64,000 bases of DNA from assembly GCF_000429025.1 (NCBI RefSeq), contig NZ_AUBB01000029.1:62001-126000 (forward strand), given 5' to 3'. This DNA is from Actinospineispora spinosispora DSM 44797. Its GTDB lineage: Bacteria; Actinomycetota; Actinomycetes; Mycobacteriales; Pseudonocardiaceae. The translations under genes were made by a program, and so were the position numbers. Position 1 is the stretch's first letter, and every line of letters starts with the position of its first letter. Of the stretch, positions 56,001 to 62,000 are shown piece after piece. The notes below the pieces were generated by a model, which saw only the letters and a program-made list of their open reading frames with translations, had not been told where the DNA came from and made no database searches.

Positions 56001-59000
56001 ATGCCGACCTCGTTGGCCCACCGCTGGTCACTCTGGTATTCGGTGTACTTCTCGACCGCCTTGGCGCGGGACATCAGGTCCTGCTTGCCGCCCGGTGGCC
56101 CCTGCGGCGCGAGCGTCTCGTAGCCGGCGGCCATGGTCATGGCGGCCGTCGGGTCGGCCCAACGCAGCCGGCGTCCCGTGGCGTCGGAGGACGTGGAGCA
56201 GGACGCCCCGTCCCCCGCGCCCACGGTGCAGGACTGGCCCTCGTGGTAGACGTCCACCACCTTGCCGCTGTCGTCCTTGGTCACCTCGGTGTAGAGCAGG
56301 CTCATGCCGGAGGCACCGTGCCTGGCGGGGTTGCCGCTGTCCTTCTTGTTCGGATCCGGGTCGCCGCCGGTGGCCTGCGCGTCCCGGCCGAAGACATCGG
56401 TGCCGTGCAGGGAGCCGGTGCCGGTGGTGAAGCCGACGGCCCAGCCGCCTTTGCCGTTGCGGTCGCGCAGCTGCTGGACGAACTCGAAGCTGCCCTTGTC
56501 GTCCTCATCGTGGTTGTTGACGACGCCGTGCTGGGTGTCGGCACCGCCCATCCACGGCGCACCGCTGCCGGTGCAGTCGGCCGCGGTCGAGTAGCAGACG
56601 TTCATGCCACCGCCGCCGGCCTTGGTCGGTAGGTAGTGGGTCATCTCGCCGTCGCGCTTGCCGTCACCGGCGCAGCCTTGGCAGCTCAGGGCGACCCCCT
56701 CGGCGGTGAGGGCCGTGCCGACGCCCTTGGCCGGGCCGTTGCTCTTGATGCTCAGTGCACCGCCGAGACCGTCCTTGTCGCGCGTGGTGATGTCGGCCTT
56801 ACCTGAGCGCATGTCGAGGGTGTCGCCCTCGGCGGAGGTGAACTGGCCGCTGCCGTCGAACTGGATGCGTCCCTGGTTGCCGGACAGCGCGGTGAACTGC
56901 ACCCAGGTGCCGTGCGTGGTCAGCGAGTCGGACCCCGGCGTGACGGGGTTCAGGTCCTTGATGTTCTGCGGCAGCGTGATCGTCGGACCCTGGTACCCGA
57001 CCTGGCCGTTGATCTTGCCGTCGAACGGCATGCGCGGATTGTCGACGAGGGCGAGGCTGTTGGTGCCACCCGCGGGGCTGGCGCCGACGTTCATGCGAAT
57101 CCCGGTACGACCATCGGTGACGTGCCCGGTCTCGCCCTTCCAGGCCGCTGTGGAGACCTTGGTGGTCGCGCTGTAGGCGATCGCCGCGCCCTTCGAACCG
57201 CCGACCTCATGGCTCTTCGACGAGCCGGGAGCCACGGTGTTCGTGGCGATGTAGCGGTCGGCGGGTGCCGCGGTGGGGTTGTAGCTGGCGGACTGCCCCT
57301 TGCCGTTGCTGATCGAGCAGGCACCGGAGGGGCAGTCCTTGGAGACGGGCGCCCCGTCCGCGGCCTTGGTGGTCACCACGTTGACCTTCTTGGACGCACC
57401 GACCCGCAGGTTGCCGCCGCCGTCGTCGATCGGTCGGCTGACCTCCTCGATCTGAGCGCCGGTGTCCTTGCCGCCCAGCTTCGTGACGTCGGCGTCCTTG
57501 GCCGAGGCCGGCCGCTGCCCACCGATTGTCTGCTGCTGCCGTTGTTGCTGTGCCGCGCGCTGCCGCGCAGTCGCGGCCGCCTGCTGCCTGGCCTGCTCCG
57601 CCGCGACCTCCCGACCGGAGGGGCCGGTCCTGGTGAAGCGGCTGGCGCCTCCCTGCTCCTGGCGGAAGTTCTGGCAGTTGCCGCTGCACTTCGCGCCGCC
57701 GCTGCCGCCGGGGCCGGCCTGCGCCCAGGCCTGAATGCCGCAGCCGCCGTTGGTGTTGCCGGAGCAGGTGCCGGAGCCGTCGGACTTCCAGATGCCGGAC
57801 GGGTCGGTCCAGGTGGCGTTCTGGGTGCGCTTGTCGTGCGCTTCGGCGTGCGCGTAGTAGCTGGCCTTGCAGTTCTTCGCACCCGAGCAGGAGGCCAGTG
57901 CCTGCGCGAATGCGGGTCCGCTGACCGCGGCCGCCGAGGTGACGACCTGGCCGCCGCCGATCGTGCCCTCGTCGGATCCGCTGGCGTCGGCCTTCGCGGT
58001 GGCTGCCTTGGCGTGGCTGTCGGCGGCGAAGGAGTACGAGCAGGTCGACCCGTCACCCGCGCACGTCGCGCCGGCCAATGCGTAGTCGGCGGTGGCGGCG
58101 GCCCGGCTCGCGCCGGCGCATTCACCGTCGGTGCCCGCGGTGCAGTCGGTGCGTGAGGTGGCCTTGTTGGTGCCGCCAGGGGCGGCGGCTTCGGCGTCGC
58201 CCTCGGTGTGGGTGACGCAGCCGGTTCCGGTGCAGCCGGCCTGGACCTCGCTGAAGCCCTTCGCCGTCGTACCGCCGGTGCCCGCCTGGCAGCCGCCTTC
58301 GGCCCGGCAGGTGGCGGTGGCCTTCGAAGCGACCTTGGCGCCGCCGGATGCGTCGGTGGTCGAGGACGCGCTGCCCGTGCACCCCTCGGTCTCGGAGTCG
58401 CACGCGGCGGCGACGTACGCGGTGGTGTTCGCACTGCTGGTGGCCGGGTCACCGGCGGTCAGCGAGGTGCTGGACCCGGCGGTGATCTGGGCCTGGCACT
58501 CGCGGGTGCCGTCGCAGCTGTTCTGCCCGGTGGCGACGCTGTGGCTCTGCTGACCGGCCGGGCCGGCGGTCACGTCGGCGTTCCCGGTGAGCGTCCCGCT
58601 GCAGCCCGCCTCGGGGCAGTCGATCATGGAGGAGGTCTGGGCGGTGCCCGAGGTGCCGGGGATCGGCGTGCCGTCCGGGCCGGGCTGGCCGGAGTCCTTC
58701 GCGGTCGTCGCGCTGACCTGGCTGGCGGCCGCGCAGCCGGTGGCGGCCGAGGTGCAGGTGGCGTCGGTGTGCGAATGGCCGGGGGTTCCGGCGGTGTCGC
58801 CGGTGGTCGTGGCGGTGCATCCGGCCTCGGTGCACTGTGCGGTCGCGTTGGACTGCGACATCGTGGCCGGCGCGTCCGATACCGGCTTGCCGATGGCGTC
58901 GGTTGCGGCCTTGGCCGCGTCCAGTGCCTGCTTCGCCTCTGCGGCGGCCTCGGTGGCGGCGCTGCGCTGTTCGGTGGTGGCGCCGGGACCGGCGGCGATC

Positions 59001-62000
59001 TGTTGTGCCTGGTCGGCGGCCTGCTGTGCTTGTGTCGCCTGCTCGGTCGCCTGGTCTGCGGCGCTCTGCTGCCGCAGCGAGATCGTGTCCACGACGACCT
59101 GGCCCGAGCCCGCGACGGAGTTCGTCGTGCCCTGGCATGCTCCCCGGCCGTCGCAGGTGGCGGTGGTCGAGGAGTCACCGTTCGGGGGACCTCGGGAGCC
59201 GTTCGCCCCGTTGGCGGTGTTCGGGCCGTCGCTGCCCGACGCCGAGGAGTGGACGGTGCCGGCGCATCCGCTGCCACTGCCCGCGCAGTCGAGCGTGGCG
59301 GTCGCGTTGGACCAGGACGAGGCGCCGGCCACGGTCGGGGCCACGTTGGCGCCGGCACCCGGGGAACCGGCGGGCGGGGTGGCGGGCTGGCTGTTGCCGC
59401 CGGTGCTCCCGGTGCTGTTGCCGGAGCCGCCCCGCGTGGCCTGCTGCTGGCCGGAGCCGCCCTGCTGACCGATCTGCTGTGAGGTCGTGGTGGCGTTGCT
59501 CGTGGATGGTGCGTCGACCAGCGGCGCGATCGTGGAGGCGTCCGGGTTGGCCGAGGCACCGGAGTTGGTGACCGCCTGGCAGCCGCCCACCGCACCCTGG
59601 CAGTCGGCGGTTCCGGTCGAGCCGCGCGGGTCCGGAGAGACGCCCAGGTCGGCGCCGGTCGCGGAGCTGGCGACCTTGCCGGTGCAGCCGCCGTCAGCGC
59701 AGCGCAGCGCGGCACCGGACGCCGAGGCCGCCGAAGCACCCTTGGCGGTGTCCTGGCCGTTCGGGTTGCCGGACAGGTAGTCCGCCGCGCCCGGCCCGGT
59801 CGAGGCCACCGACACCGTCCGCGGGTCGCACGCCCCACCGCCGGCGGTGCAGGAGGCGGTGCCGGTGGTGGTGTGCGGCTGCCCGGTCGCCGGGTCGACG
59901 CTGGTCGCGGTCGAGTTCGCGGTGCCGGAGCACTGGGCGCCCTCGGCGCAGTGCACCGCGGCCGAGGAGGTCGAGATCGCGGACGGGCCGCTGCTCGCCG
60001 GGGTCTGGCCGGGCAGTGTCAGTCCGGGTCCGGAGGAGGCCTGGGAGTCGGTCGTGGCATCGCAGCCGCCGCCGTTGACCTGGCAGTCACCGCCGCCGGA
60101 TGCCGTCTTGGCCCGGCCGTTGTCCACCGCGGCGTCCGAACCGGTCGCCTGCGAGCGGACCGAACCCGAGCAGGTGGTCGAGTCGGGCGCGCACTTCAGC
60201 GAACCGGACGCGTCCGACACGCTCTCCAGCCCGCCGGAGACGGTCGGCGGCGGTGCGGGCTTGTCGGCGGGTGTCGTGCTCTCATCGGTCAGGCTCGCGT
60301 AGTCGGCGGTCGGCTGGGTCACGGTGGGCTGGGTGAACCGGGTGGCCGAGTTCGACTGGGACCGGCAGTCGGTGTCGGTCGAGGTGCAGCTCGACGAGCC
60401 GGTGGAGGTCTTCGCCGCCGCCGGGGTGGCCTTGCCGGTGGTGGGGTCGATCGTCACGTCACCCGAGCCGGTCGAGGAGGTCTTCGACGAACCGTCGCCC
60501 GTGCAGCCTGCCTGGCCGGTCGGGCAGGTCACCGAGACCGACGATCCGCTGGACGACGTGGTGTCCCCGTCGGTGCGGGACAGGGCTACGGCGGTGTCGC
60601 TGTCGGGCTGGGTGACGGCCGAGCCGGACTGGCTCTCGCAGCCCCCGCCGTTCACCCTGCAGCTCGCCTGGCCGGTCGTGGCCCGCTTGACCTCGGTCGT
60701 CTTCACCGGGGCGGGCACGGTCGCCGGGGCCTGCGCGCCGGGGATGCCTGACTGAGCGGTCGCCGGGGTGGCGGGGGCCGGGTCGGCGGGCAAGATCGAC
60801 GTGTGTGAACCGTCGGCGCTGGTGTCCGTGGTGGCGCCGCCGGTGCAGCCGGTCGCCTCGGTGGCGCACTGCGCGGTCGCGCGCGCCTGAGGGCCACCCT
60901 GGCCGGAGCCGGTCAGGGCTTCGCGGGTTCCCGCGTCGCCCAGGTCGGTGGTGTCCCGGTTCGCCGGGCCGCGGCCGGAGTCGCCGTAGCGGAGGCCGGC
61001 CCGGGAGTAGCCCGAGTCGTGCCGGTGGTTGTCGGCGGTGTCGCCGGTGGGGCTGGCGCCGGAGGACGTGGTGCACTCACCGGTCTTCGTGGCACAGTGC
61101 CCGACACCAGAGGCCTGCCCGGCCTGGGTGGCCGGCGGGGTGTTCGCGGGAGCACTGGCCAGCTGCGTCGAATCGGTGGAGTCCGCCGGGCCGGCCGGCG
61201 TCGGGTCGGTCGGCTGGGTGGTGCTGTCGTGGCCGGCCGAGTTCGTGTCGCACGAACCGGAATCGGCGCGGCAGTCGGCGTAGGCGGCGAACCGGTCGGT
61301 GTCGGTGTCGATCGCGCAGTTGCCGGCGCAGGTACCGGTGGACTCGGACTTGTCCCGCGCCGCCCCGCTGTCCGCGGTCGGTGTCGTGGAGGTGACCTGG
61401 CAGCCGCCCCGAGCCTGGCACAGCGTGCCCGCCCGGTCGGACTCGGCGAAGGAGCTGGTGTTGCAGTCTCCCGCTCCGCACGAGGTCGACGCCGACTGGG
61501 TTCCGTTCACCACCGCGGTCTTGCAACCGCCGTCGACCCCACAGGACGCCGAGGCGGTCCGCTGGCCGGTGCCGGAGGAGGCGCTGCAGCCCGACACCCC
61601 GGACAGACCCATGCAGTAGTCCTGGGCGGCGCGCCGCGAGTTCTGCTCGTCCGCCGAGGTCGTGCAGGTGGTGAACGCGCCGCTGGCCGCGCAGCCGGCG
61701 GCCGAGCCCGAGCCGTCGGAGGACAGATCTGTGCTGGGGTCATGGCCCGTCGCGGAGGCCAGCCTGGCGGTCCGGGCGTTGACCCGGCGGGTGGCGCGGT
61801 CGAAGTCGGCCTGGTGCTGATCGAAGGTCGCCTGGTCGAGGGTGCCGGCGGCGACCTGCGCCTGCTCCGCCTCCAGCGTGGCCCGGCTCTTCGCCAGTTC
61901 CTGCTGGCCGGACACCGTGTCGGTGATCAGCGAGCTGGTACGCGGGGAAAGCTGCGCGGCCTCGTCGTCCGCCTTCTTGACCAGGGCGGCCTGGGAGGCG